NCBI RefSeq assembly: GCF_000142905.1
Contig: NW_013657641.1
Coordinates: 98,321-162,320, forward strand
Source of the DNA: Thecamonas trahens ATCC 50062
Taxonomy: Eukaryota; Apusozoa; Apusomonadida; Apusomonadidae
DNA length: 64,000 bases
Reading direction: 5' to 3'
Shown here: positions 1-10,751 of the stretch, piece after piece
How positions within the stretch are numbered: the stretch's first letter is position 1
Layout of the letters: every line of letters starts with the position of its first letter
Made by a program: the position numbers and the translations under genes
The notes under the pieces: model-generated
What the model saw: only the letters and a program-made list of their open reading frames with translations
Databases searched by the model: none
What the model was told of the DNA's origin: nothing

Positions 1-484
1 AGGATCTTCATGAAAGATGGACGGGTCACGCGCAATGCGACCTGTCCCCCCTCCTCCCCTTCCCCCCCTCCCCCCCTCCCCCCCTCCCCCTTGCTTGCCC
101 CCCCCCCCTCCCCCCCTCCCCCCATCTCCATCCCGTACTACACCCTCGGATCATTGGTACTCACACATGGATGTTGGTCCTCGGGGTATGTGTGTGTATC
201 TCTCGTTATTGTGGGCTCTTCTCCTCCGCTCGGCCTCGCAACGCAATGGTGATGCTGGTGACGTAACGTGATGCTGGTGTCTTGGCGGATGCTATGCAAT
301 GCGCTGGGGTTATCCGCTGCACTGATGGGGCTGATGGGGCGATGGTGGCGGTATTGGGCTGCTACACTTGCTGCATCGCCGCACACTGCTGCATCACTCC
401 ACTGCTGTGGCTGCTACGCTGCTGTGGCTCCTGCGCTGCTGTGGATCCTACGCTGCTGGGCTACCTACTACAGGGCCGTCCCAG
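1..484. other. 5' region upstream of the HPPD coding exon, probably intron or leader
   Basis: No convincing coding region. It holds a C-rich tract (about 43-125, short C runs broken by T) and a degenerate repeat of about 21 bases built on gctgctgtggct at about 395-460. AG acceptors at 473 and 484 fit the 3' end of an intron whose 5' exon lies left of the window. The open frame continues upstream of 485 but has no ATG and translates to low-complexity sequence. Confidence 0.5.
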
Positions 485-1903
485 GAGGCATTCACGGCTG
501 CGCGGATTGCGGCCATCGAGGAGGAGGTCAATGCGATCAAGGCCGACGAGACCAAGGTGCTTGGGTCGGGTAAGCAGCTGGCGTCCGAGGGGTGGATCCT
601 CGGGTATGAGGCGCGCAAGAACGACGGGAACCCGATGTCGGACAAGGTGGAGACCGGCGAGTTCCACCACCTCGAGTTCTACGTCGGCGACGCGCTGACG
701 GTGATGAAGCGGTTCCGGGCCGGGCTCGGGATGCGGCTGGTGGCGCGGTCGGACCGCAACACCAGCAACTTTGAGTACTCGTCGTACATTCTCGAGTCGG
801 AGAACCTGCGGTTTGTCATCACGTCGCCGGCGTCGCCGCACGGCGCGCTCATTGCCCGCCGCGAGGGCAAGTCGACGGCGGTTCCGGACCCGGACTACAA
901 CGGCGTCGAGGCCGCCGAGTTCTTCACCAAGCACGGTCTCGCCGTCCGCGCCATCGCTGTCACCACGCCCGACGCCACGGTGGCGTTTGAGACTGCGGTC
1001 GCCAACGGCGGCATCCCGGTCCGCCGCCCGCGGACCTTTGCCAACGGCGTCACGGTCTCCGAGATCCAGGCATACGGCGACGTGGTCATGCGCTTTGTCT
1101 CGGGCGCCGACGACGGCTCGTACCTGCCCGACTACGAGGCCGTCAACGACGACGCCAGCCGCAAGACGTTTGGTCTCTACCGGTTCGACCACGTGGTTGG
1201 CAACGTCTTCTCGTGCAAGGAGACCTTTGAGTACTTTAACAACGTCCTCGGCTGGCACCGATTTGCCGAGTTCTCGACCGAGGACGTTGGCACCAAGAAG
1301 TCGGGCATCAACTCGATCGTCATTGCCAACAACGCCGAGACCATCCTCCTTCCCATCAACGAGCCCATGTACGGCACCCCGTCCAAGTCGCAGATCACCA
1401 TCTTCCTCGAGCAGATGGGCGGCGCAGGCGTCCAGCACCTCGCCCTCAAGACCGGCGATGTCTTTGCCACCTTTGACGCCATGAACGCTGCTTCGGACAT
1501 CGGCTTTGAGTTCCTCCCGCCGCCGCCCGAGGTCGTTCACGAGGGCCGCAAGGTCGACTACTACACCTGGGCAGCCTCGCGTGTCGGCGACTCGCTCTCG
1601 GCTGAGGACATCGCCATGTGCAAGGAGCGCGGCATCCTCATTGACATCCACCCGGACGAGGGCATCCTCCTCCAGATCTTCACCAAGCCGCTCGGCACCC
1701 GCCCCACCATCTTTATCGAGATCCTCGAGCGCCGCTGCTTCATCCGCAAGGACGGCTCGTCCAAGGACCCTAACGTCGACGACATCGAGCTCGACCCGCT
1801 CGCCCTCGACTCCATCGACAAGTCGGCCTGTGCCCAGTTTGGCGCCGGTAACTTTAAGAAGCTTTACGAGACCGTCGAGGCCGACATGGGCGACCTCAGC
1901 TAG
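485..1903 (+). CDS. HPD: 4-hydroxyphenylpyruvate dioxygenase (5' end not located)
   Basis: Converts 4-hydroxyphenylpyruvate to homogentisate with non-haem Fe(II), the second step of tyrosine breakdown. Both VOC-type domains are visible: the N-terminal one begins at FHHLEFYVGD (about nt 661) and the catalytic one at RFDHVVGNV (about nt 1181). The three iron ligands known for the family are present: His in RFDHVVGNV, His in GVQHLAL (about 1436) and Glu in IFIEILERR (about 1718). The C-terminal gate helix, AGNFKKLYETVE, is also there. The frame is open from about 368 but without an ATG, so I start at the acceptor at 484, which opens in phase 0; the first exon is probably outside the window. About 60 residues precede the first domain, somewhat long. 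Stop TAG at 1901. Confidence 0.93.
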   Translation, partial: EAFTAARIAAIEEEVNAIKADETKVLGSGKQLASEGWILGYEARKNDGNPMSDKVETGEFHHLEFYVGDALTVMKRFRAGLGMRLVARSDRNTSNFEYSSYILESENLRFVITSPASPHGALIARREGKSTAVPDPDYNGVEAAEFFTKHGLAVRAIAVTTPDATVAFETAVANGGIPVRRPRTFANGVTVSEIQAYGDVVMRFVSGADDGSYLPDYEAVNDDASRKTFGLYRFDHVVGNVFSCKETFEYFNNVLGWHRFAEFSTEDVGTKKSGINSIVIANNAETILLPINEPMYGTPSKSQITIFLEQMGGAGVQHLALKTGDVFATFDAMNAASDIGFEFLPPPPEVVHEGRKVDYYTWAASRVGDSLSAEDIAMCKERGILIDIHPDEGILLQIFTKPLGTRPTIFIEILERRCFIRKDGSSKDPNVDDIELDPLALDSIDKSACAQFGAGNFKKLYETVEADMGDLS

Positions 1904-2107
1904 ATGCGGCCTGGTCTGCCTCGGCAAGCGCCACATCGACTAGTGCTCCTCCTCCTCCTCCTCGTCCTTGTCGTCGTCGCCGGCATTTGCAGTAAATCAT
2001 CAGGTCTGACCCGACATGCTAGCGAGATGGCCTGACCTTGACCGACATACCTCTCCCCACACAACCGCACGCCTCTCTCTCTGATCCTGTTGGGAGGGGA
2101 AAGGAGC

Positions 2108-5100
2108 ATGCGTGCGCGGTCATCATCCCGCATCACCCGTGTACACTCTCGGCCATCCCTACCTGCCATCTCTGCAGCTGCACTCACCCGTCTGCAGGAC
2201 CAACCACCACAGCTGGACAAGGTAAGCCTTCCTGGTTGGTGCGGGCGGTGGGTGGTGGTGGTGGCGGTGGTGGCGTGTCTGGGGGGTGGGGGAGGGTGTG
2301 TGTGTGTGTGTGTGGACTCATAGTGTGTGATGTGCGTGTGGGCATATGTATGGGCATGCACATGTATGTGTGTCTGTGTGTATGGTCTGCTTCTGGCTTG
2401 GTCATGTCTGTGTCTGGTGGCTGGTGCTCCCCCCCCCCCCCCTCCCGCTGTCGCTCGTTCGGTCACTTGCTTCGCCTGCGACATGTCATTTCTGCCTCCT
2501 TTTTTTGGTTGGCTTTCTTTCTCGCCTCCTCGTGTCGATGCTCTCTCTTGGTTGTGAATGCGGTGTGTCTGCGCTGCGCTGTGTGCTCCCGCTTGCTTGC
2601 AATGGGTATATTCTCGGACCTCGCCTGGTCGGCATCAGTTTGCGAAAGAAGGCGCAAAGTATGTCGAGTTGCTGCGCAAGGCGACGGAGCAAGGGTCCAA
2701 GTTTATGGCCACGTTCTCAACGCTGACGGCAGAGTCGGCCGATGCAACGCTCGGGACTTCGGACGTGGGGCTTGCCCTGCATGAGGTGCTCGACGCATGG
2801 AACCTGGTGCAGTCGGGCATCGAGGCGTGGACGGCGGCGCTCCACCACGGCGTCGTCGAGCCTGCGCGCGCCATCGTGACCGAGTACAAGACCGAGTCCG
2901 AGGCGCTCTCATCCGAGTATGAGGAGGAAGCCAAGAAGCACGCGAAGGCGGTGAAGAAGGCCGAAAAGACGTCGTCCAAGCTCGGTGTCAAGGCCATGAA
3001 GAACAAGGCCGGCGCCGACGAGCTGACGGCCTCGCTCAACTCGGTCTCTGACGCCATCCAGAACGCGCAGCGGTTCGAGAAGGACGCGCTCCGCCGTATC
3101 GTTCTCGCCCAGCGGCTCCGCTACTGCCGACTTCTTCGCTCGACCTCGTCGGCGCTCACCGAGATTGTCGGCGTCTTCCAGACCGGCGCCAGCCTCGCCG
3201 GCTCGCTCGAGGCCTGGGACGTGGTCGCCGACACCGCCCATGAACTTCCGCCTTCAATCCGCGCCATCGTCTCAACCGACGCCGTCACATACATCGATCT
3301 CAAGGCGCCCGACACGCCCGGCGGTGAGGGCGCTCCAGCGGGTACCGACGAGGCCGTCGTCCTTCTCTCGGACCTGCAAGCCCACTCGGGCGGGCTCGAG
3401 TACCTGCAGTCGGTCGACTCGGAGATGGTCGTGACCAATGTGCAGGATCAGGTCGAGGCGAGCCGCATGGAGGCCGCCGCGGTCCTCATTCAAGCCTGGT
3501 GGCGCGGCATTCTCGAACGCCGCAAGCTCAGCGCCGCAGGCACCATGATCCGCACCGTCCGCCCGGACACGGGCGTCTCGTCGACCGTTGTCCGCCTCCG
3601 CAAGGGTCTCGACGTCCCGCGGCTCCTGCCGTACTGGCACGACAAGTACGACGACTCGACGGTCGATCTCTCGATCGAGGCCATGGCCATCGATTTCCTC
3701 ATTCGCAAAATGACTCAGCCGGGCGTCGGCGACCGCTCCCTCCGCAAGATCTTCATCCTCACCCACTCGCTCTACCTCCCGGCGCTCCGGCTCCTCACCT
3801 ACCTCGAGATGCGGTTCTTCTCGCTCCCTGCGTCGACCGCGCAGGCCACCGTCGACGCGTTTGTGGCCAAGGAGCAGGCGCCGATGCAGCTGAAGACGCT
3901 CGCTTTCCTCGCCGAATGGGTTTCGCTCGCGCCGTACGAGTTTCCCTCACACGGCACCCTCGCCGCCGCCGTCACCACCTTCCTTGATCGCGTCGACGCG
4001 TCGGAGCCGCTCGCAGCCTCGGTCGCCGCCGCCGCCACCAAGCTTCGCGAAAAGTGGAAGTCGCGCCTCGACGAGGACGCCGCCGCCGTCATGGACCAGC
4101 TCCGCGCACTCTCGCTCGGCGACTCGGACTCGGACGAGTCGGACGACGACGACACTCTCGGCGCGTCGTCGGCCGCCGCCTCGGAGCTCGCCTCGGCCAG
4201 CTCCATCACTTTTGAAGAGTCGACTCAGGCTCCGCCATCACTCCTTCTCACCTCCAAGCCGCTCCACACCATGGCGCAGCTGCACCCACTCGAGGTTGTC
4301 CGCCAGCTCACGCTCCTCGACTATGCCGTCTTTGAGCGTATCAAGCCGAACGAGTTCCTCGGGCAGGCCTGGGCCCGCAAGGGCGCCGAGATGCGGGCGC
4401 CGTACGTGCTCGCCATGATCAAGCGGTTCAACGACACCGTGGCATGGGCACGGACCGAGGTGCTCAAGTGCGACGGGCCCAAGTACCGCGCCCGCATGAT
4501 CTGCATCATGCTCGACGTGGCTAACAACTGCCTCGCCCTGCAAAACTACAACGCACTCATGGCCATTCTCTCCGCCCTCGAAGGCGCCGCCCTCACCCGC
4601 CTCAAGTACACCTGGGAGCTCCTCCCGCCCGAGTACGACGCCCTCTTCCTCGACCTCAAGGACGTCATGTCCATGACCCACAACTACCGCGCCTATCGCG
4701 ACAAGCTCAAGTCGGCCGCACCACCGCTCATCCCCTACCTCGGCGTCTCGCTGCAGGACCTCACTTTTATCGACGATGGCAACGAGTCGTTTGTGCAAAA
4801 GGTCGATGGCGCCCACCTGGTCAACATGGCCAAGCACCGCATGACCTACGAGGTCGTTGCAGACCTGCTCTCCTTCCGCTCCGGCTCGGCTTACGTCTTC
4901 CATCCGGTCCCCACCATCCAGACCTATCTCGCCCACGCCGCGCCCAAGTGGGACGAGAACAAGTGCTACTCGATGTCGCTCGAGCACGAGCCGCGCGGCA
5001 TGAAGCCGCCGCCCAAGGGCCGCCGCAAGAAGATCGTCTACTCGCCGCTGGCAGGCTCCGAGGCCGCCGAGTTTGACCTTGGTCGCAACGCCCGCTTCCT

Positions 5101-5557
5101 TGACGACATGATGTCGCGCATGGACAAGCACAAGGCTGAGCCTGGCCAGACCATTGTCGAGGCCGGTGACCTCGGCCGCGAGATGTACTTTATCGCCTCG
5201 GGCCAGGTCGCCGTCCACCTGCCCAGCGGCGCAGACGTTGCCCTCTCGCGCGGCTCGTTCTTTGGTGAGATCGCCCTCTTCCTCGACACCGTCCGCACCG
5301 CCACCGTCGTCGCCTCTACCCCGGTCGTCCTCTACGTCCTCCGCAAGACCGTCCTCGACGAGGTCCTCCGCTCCTACCCGACCATCCAATCCCAGTTCAA
5401 GGCTCTCGCCCATGCCCGCGTCGCCATGAACGAGTCGGACGGTGGTGCGTCCGAGCTCCCGGCCTGGATGAAGAAGCTCGCCGGCCGCGCCACCGCCGTC
5501 ACCATCAAGCGCGAGAAGCGCTCGAAGCGGAGGACCGTCCCAGGCAGCTCAGCCTAG
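2108..5557 (+). CDS. BAR/IMD-like, IQ, REM, RasGEF, cNMP-binding multidomain protein
   Basis: Predicted Ras-family guanine nucleotide exchange factor, about 1010 residues from two exons: 2108-2221 and 2639-5557. The donor gtaagc and the acceptor gcatcag are both phase 0, and the 417-base intron carries TG-rich and poly-C tracts. Order: a helical N-terminus (about 39-240) like BAR/IMD membrane-bending domains; an IQ motif with core AVLIQAWWRG (about 316-336); RasGEF N-terminal REM region (about 351-430); an acidic linker; catalytic RasGEF (about 579-800), starting near LHPLEVVRQLTLLD; and a C-terminal cyclic-nucleotide-binding fold (about 850-965) whose phosphate cassette FFGEIALFLDTVRTATV keeps the Glu and Arg expected for ligand binding. 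The first in-frame ATG is at 2108; the frame upstream is open but non-ATG. cNMP control of exchange is inferred. Confidence 0.85.
2222..2638 (+). other. Intron 1 of the RasGEF gene, with TG-rich and poly-C tracts
   Basis: Donor gtaagc and acceptor gcatcag join two phase 0 exons. It holds a GTG/TG-rich stretch (about 2250-2390) and a C run interrupted by one T near 2430-2446, the kind of C tract seen in several introns here. No coding signal inside. Confidence 0.7.
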
Positions 5558-5618
5558 CCGGTCTTCTGCTGTGCTGTGTTGTTTACACTCTCTAATGAAA
5601 CAACTGGGATATCCCTCC
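5558..5618. other. Compact tail-to-tail spacer
   Basis: Only 61 bases separate the RasGEF stop from the stop of the opposite-strand coiled-coil gene, so both 3' UTRs and polyadenylation signals must overlap or fall inside the neighbouring gene. No canonical AATAAA is seen. Confidence 0.6.
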
Positions 5619-8600
5619 CTACTGCGCACCACGGGCGGCCTTGGTCTTGACCTTGGCCTTCAGCTTGCGGTTCTTGCCCTGGAGCGAGCGGATGACCGTG
5701 GCCGACTCGCGGAAGACACCGAGCGTCCGCCTGAGCAGGTCAAAGGTGGCATCGGTCTGCAGCACAAGCTGGGTCCGCTCCGAGACGAGCGACTTGAGCA
5801 CAGTCCGCAGCTCGTCCTCGGACCCACCAGAGAGGATGGCGTTGGCGTCGTCGAGGCCGGCTAGACCGTCGCGGAGAAGCGCCCGCTGCTCCTGCAGCTG
5901 GCGGGCCTGCTCGACAATCGACACGTTTTCGGAGCGAAGGAACGATGCTGACGCTGACATGACGTCGTTGTGAGCGCGAATCTGCTCCTCGAGCGCTGCC
6001 CGCTCAGCGAGCAACGCCTCGTTGTGGGCACGGAGCTGGCCGACAAGCGCCACAAGCTCATCGTGCGGCCGCGCCGCATCGGCGGCCGGGTCGCTTCCGG
6101 CCTCGCCCATCAGCTGCGACTCGAGGCCGCGCAGCCGGTCGGCGATGACGCCCTGCATCTCGCCGATCTGCTCCTCGAGCGCCTCGCGCTGCTCAACTTC
6201 CTTGGCCAACTGATAGCTGAGCCTCGTGTTCTCGGCCTGGATAAGCTCGGCGTGGGCGAGCGCCTTGCCGGCGTCCGAGACAACCGGCTCGACCCGAGAG
6301 GTCAGCGCCTCCTCACGCTGCCTGCTCGCGGCCAGCTCGGCGTGGAGCTCAGCCTTGCTTGCCAGCGCGTCCTGGACTTGCCGGTGCGCCTCGGACAGCG
6401 CGTGGTTCCGCTCGTTGAGTGCTGCGTGGAGCTCAGCCTCGCGGCTCGCCAGCTCGGCTTGGACCTCGATGCACCGCCGCTGTGCCTCGGTCGCCGACGC
6501 AAAGTGGGTGTCGGCCTCGGCCTCGGCGGCACGTGTGGCCTGCGCCTGCGCCACCAGCTTTTCATCGAGCGTGCCCGACGATTCGTAGACAGCAACCTGC
6601 CTCCGACCCGCCGCAGCCACCTCCTCGGCGCGCACCAGCTCGGCGGCGGTAAGCTCGGCCTGCTTGGCGACTGCGGCCTCGCGCGCTGCGGCCTCGCGCG
6701 CCTCCATCTCGGCTTCGCGCGCGCGGGCCCGGGCCACCACGGCCTCGCCCGACGCGGCCGCCGCCGTCTCCGCCAGCTCGCGTTGCAGCGCCGCCTGCGC
6801 CGCTGCCAGCTCGCTCCGCTTCACCGAGCATGCCACCAGCTCGTTGATGGCCTCGGGGCTCGCCCCGTTTGTCTCGACGAGCTTGCCCAGAGCCTTGTCG
6901 GCCCGGCTTTCGATGGCCCGCCCTGCCTCGAGCGTCCGGTCTGACCGCGCCAGCAGGGCCTGTGCCCGAGCGTCCGGAGCTCCCGACGCGGCACGAGGCC
7001 CGTTTTCGCTCGCTGCGGCGCTCGCCTCGAGCTCCTGGTTGCGCTCGACAACGTAGATGTATCGCTGTCTCAGCGCTGCGAGCTGCACCTCGAGCTGGTC
7101 GCGCTGCTGCGCCACGTCATCGGCCGATGCCAGCGCGGCGACTCGCTCCTCAAGCTGCGTGTTGCGTGACTGGAGTGCAGCAACCTTGGCGGTGAGTGGG
7201 GTGACGTGAGGCGAGTTGCTCCCGCCACTGCTCCCGCCGTTGAGCAGCGCCTCGCGCTCGGCCTGCAGCTCGGCGACGCGCTCTTCCAGCGCCGTCACAG
7301 TGGCGGCCGAATCAGCCTCCAGCTTGCGGACCTCGTCGCGGAGTTCGGCATTGGCCTCGTGGAGCTCCTGGACGAGGGCGTCCCAGTGCTGGTCCGATGG
7401 CGAGGCCTGCGGCGGGCGGCGCGGCGGCGAGAGCTCGGCAGAGGCAGCCGACTTGCGGGCGGAGCTGCTTGCCGGCTGCGAAGCGTGCGAGGCTGACGGC
7501 GACGGCGTTGCGCCGAGTGCGACCTGCAGCTTCTCGTTCTCCTCGGTCAACGTCTCGATTTGCATCATGAGGAACGAGATGCGCATCTCGACAGAGGCGT
7601 GGATCATGCGGACCTGTTCGCGGAGCTCATTGTTCTCATCCTCGAGTTCCTCAACGCGGCGGGTGTCTTCTGCGTCGCGGGCGGCGCCCTCGACCCGCTC
7701 CTTGAGTGAGGCGATGGTGACGCGCGACGACTCGAGGAGGGCCTCCACGCGGCGACGGAGCTCGATGTTGTCGTTGCGCATGGCCTTGAGCTCGGCGCGG
7801 AGGCGGTCCTCGGAGAGAGCCTCAATCTGCTCGTTGGTGAGCGCCGAGGCTGTGGGCAAGCTGCCGACCGAGAGTGCGGCCGGATCCTGCAGGGCAACAA
7901 GGGCGGCGATGCGGGCCTCGTAGTCTGCACGGCGGGTGGTGTCGACCTGGGCCTGCGCAAGAAGCGCGGCGCGCTCCGACTTGAGTGCCTCAATCTCACG
8001 CTCGTAGATGGCGGCCTGGACCGGATGGCCAACACCCGACTGCAACGAAGCGAGGGCCTCGGCCGAGGCACGGACGCGGGCCTCGTAGGCGGCGAGGCGC
8101 TCCTCGGCGCGAGTCCGGGTGAGAAGCAGCTCCTGTTCGAGCTCGATAGTCCGCATCTCGAGGCGGAGGAGGGCTTCGCGGCGGTCGCGGTCGCCGCCCT
8201 CAGCAGCCTCGGCCTCCATGGCAGAGAGATCGGCGTCCATCGAGGCGAGACGCGACGAAAGGTCCATCGACTCGTTGCGGAGCTCTTCGACGCGGACGGC
8301 GGCGACAACCTCGTCGTGAGCCTCGTGGAGTTGGGCAAAGAGTGCGGCGCGCGCCTCGAGGCTTGCCTCGAGCTGGGCAATTTCATCATGGGCCGACGCC
8401 CGAGTAGCGGCCTCAGCCTGGACCTGGCGGACGAGGGCGTCGCGCTCGGCGGTGAGCTCGAGGACTCGATCCTGCAGCGCGAGCGAGCGCGCCGACTCGG
8501 CGACCAGCTGCTGCTGGAGCTCGATGGCGGTGCCCGAGGCGAGGACGCCCGAGGTCGAGCTGCGGGCAGCAGCGTCTGCCGCGTAGTGTGTGTTGGCGTC

Positions 8601-10407
8601 CGAGAGAGCCGAGACCTTGGCGGCGAGCTCATCGGTCTCGGCTTCGTAGCGAGCGACGATCCGGGCGTAGCCGGCAATTTCCTCCTCGGCGTTGCGAAGC
8701 TTTTGGGTGAGAAGGACAGCAGCGGACTCGCGCTTGGCTACGTCCTCCTCAAGGGCGCGGACACGGGCGCGCTCGGCGCGGAGCTTGTCAGCGACGGCGG
8801 CAGCAGTCGAGTCAGCGGCGGCCGACTCGGCGCGCATGGAGGCAACCTGGTCCTCCTTGGCAGCAAGGCTGTCACCATCTGAGCTGCCGCGGTACCTGGA
8901 GCGGCGAGCAGGGAGGTCACCAGCGCGGGCACGGGCGTCGTCGAGCTCGGCCTCGGCGGCCTTGAGCTGCTGCTGGAGGGTGGCGGCGGCGGCGGTAGCA
9001 TCGGCACGCTCAGCCTTGGCGGCCGTCTCCTCGGCGCGGGCGGCGGCGAGGGTGACCGAGGCGCGGACGGCGGAGGCTTCCATGTCGGCGACCTGGCTGC
9101 GAAGGGCGGCGATGTCGGCCTCAAAGGCAGTCGCACGAGCATATGCCTCGTTGCGCTCGGCAACGGCCGAGTCGAGGGCGACACGGAGCGCGTCCGAGCC
9201 GTTGGGTGCGGCGGCGAGACGGCCGCGGAGCGACTCGATGCGAGCCTGTGCCGCGCTCAGCTCGGAGGTCAGCGCCATGGCCTCGGCCAGGGTGGCAGCC
9301 AGCTCGCGCTGGTAGACTTCCGCGGCCGATGCGGCGTTGACGTGACGGGCACGGAGGCTGCGGGCCTCGGTAACGTACTCGTGGTGGGCGGCGCGGACGG
9401 CGGCGGTCTCGGCGTCAAGCTCGGCGAGGCGACCCAGCAGCTCACGGGTCTCATGTTGCGAGGCCTGCAACCGGGCACGAAGCTCGAGAACGGCTTCAGA
9501 TTGCGGAGCACCGTCGGCGCCGGAAGCTGCGGCGAGGCCGTCGTTGTCGACACGGAGCGAGGCGAGCTCAGCCTCGAGCGCCGAGACCCGCGACTGAAGA
9601 GCAGCGAGGAGGTCGGCATGTCCTGCACGCTCACGAGCAAGCGCATCACGAGCCTCGAGGGCTTCGGCCTGAGCGTCAGCAAGCGCGGCATTGTCGCGCG
9701 AGACGCGGAGCAGCAGCTCGCGGCGAGCAGTGCTAACCTCGTCGAGCTCGACCAGCAGCTCATCGACCCGAGCCTCCGTCTCCTTGAACGCCATCAACTG
9801 CGTGGTCGAGGTGGCGCGAGTCTCTTCAACCTGTCGTGCCAGATCAGCGTTGAGAGCGCGAGCGTCTTCCAGCGCCGCCTGGAGATCATAGATGTCCGCC
9901 GAGAAGGTAGTTGAGGCCACCGAGGCACTCTGGGCATGGTTCTTTTGAATGTCAACCAACTGGGCCGAGAGCGCCGCCACCGAAGCGCCCAGCTGATCAT
10001 TGTCCACTTCTAGCCGTCGCACCTCATCCCGGGCCTCGTTCACCTCTGCCACCAGCCGATCATTGTCACGGACGAGCGACCTGTTGGCCGCCTTGAGCCG
10101 ACCCACCTCATCATCGAGCTCCACCAGCGCTTCGTACTCTACACACAAAGTCATCCCAGCCGCACCCACCCATGAGTGATAACATCATTAGCACATACCA
10201 TAATATTGTGTGGTATTGTGTGGTTCGTGAGGTGAAAATGGTCACAGGGGAGGGGGGGGGATGCCGGTATCGTGACGTGTTGGCGGGGAAACAGGGCGCG
10301 TGGCGAGGGGAGGGGAGGGGAGGGGAGGGGGAGGGGAGGGGAGGGGAGGGGAGGGGAAGGGAGGACGACATACCTGCGCGGGGAAGGGACACACTGTCTG
10401 TAGACAT
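5619..10407 (-). CDS. Giant coiled-coil protein, about 1517 residues
   Basis: Two exons on the minus strand: 10407-10374 (11 codons plus one base, starting MSTDSVSLPRA) and 10138-5619. The 235-base intron has donor gtatgt and acceptor tgtgtag; phases match and the junction codon is Glu. Almost the whole protein is Ala/Glu/Arg/Leu-rich heptad sequence typical of long parallel coiled coils, broken once by a Ser/Pro-rich linker (about nt 7410-7500). A Lys/Arg-rich tail ends it. There is no catalytic motif, membrane segment or signal peptide. By composition it could be a golgin, centrosomal or flagellar scaffold, but coiled-coil composition misleads homology calls, so I assign no function. The intact 4.5 kb frame shows the sequence is good locally. 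Confidence 0.8.
10297..10360. repeat. (GGGGA)n tract inside intron 1 of the coiled-coil gene
   Basis: About 60 bases of GGGGA units on the plus strand, read as CCCCT in the transcript's sense. It lies just downstream of the donor site. The G-rich strand has many closely spaced G4 runs and could fold as a quadruplex; that is inference from base composition. Confidence 0.85.
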
Positions 10408-10508
10408 GGTAGACTACAGTGGTGGTTCCTTGGTTGGGGGTGGATGCAGTGGAGTGGTTGCTATGTGGGAGTGGGTGGTTGGGAGTGGGTGGGTGGGTGG
10501 CGGGTGGC

Positions 10509-10743
10509 GAGACAGGGGCGGTTGATCGGGTGGGGGTGGCGAGACAGGGGCGGTTGATCGGGTGGGGGGTGGCGAGACAGGGGCGGTTGATCGGGTGGGG
10601 GTGGTGAGACAGGGGCGGTTGATCGGGTGGGGGTGGTGAGACAGGGGCGGTTGATCGGGTGGGGGTGGTGAGACAGGGGCGGTTGATCGGGTGGGGGTGG
10701 TGAGACAGGGGCGGTTGATCGGGTGGGGGTGGCGAGACAGGGG
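10509..10743. repeat. 32-bp minisatellite, eight copies
   Basis: Unit gagacaggggcggttgatcg followed by ggtgggggtggc or ggtgggggtggt. Copies start near 10509, 10541, 10574 (one extra G), 10606, 10638, 10670, 10702 and 10734; the last is partial. It fills the spacer between the ankyrin gene's stop and the coiled-coil gene's first exon, both minus strand. The 32-base period changes frame every copy, so it is not coding. Confidence 0.92.
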
Positions 10744-10751
10744 TGGGCGCG

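Noticed and set aside
461-1936. Long antisense open frame of about 490 codons opposite the HPPD gene
   Set aside because: High GC3 keeps antisense frames open. The peptide is Arg/Val/Asp-rich without domains, while the plus strand encodes a complete dioxygenase with all iron ligands.
4238-5413. Antisense frame of about 391 codons opposite the RasGEF gene
   Set aside because: It is the mirror of the catalytic RasGEF and cNMP coding sequence, with no start context or motif of its own.
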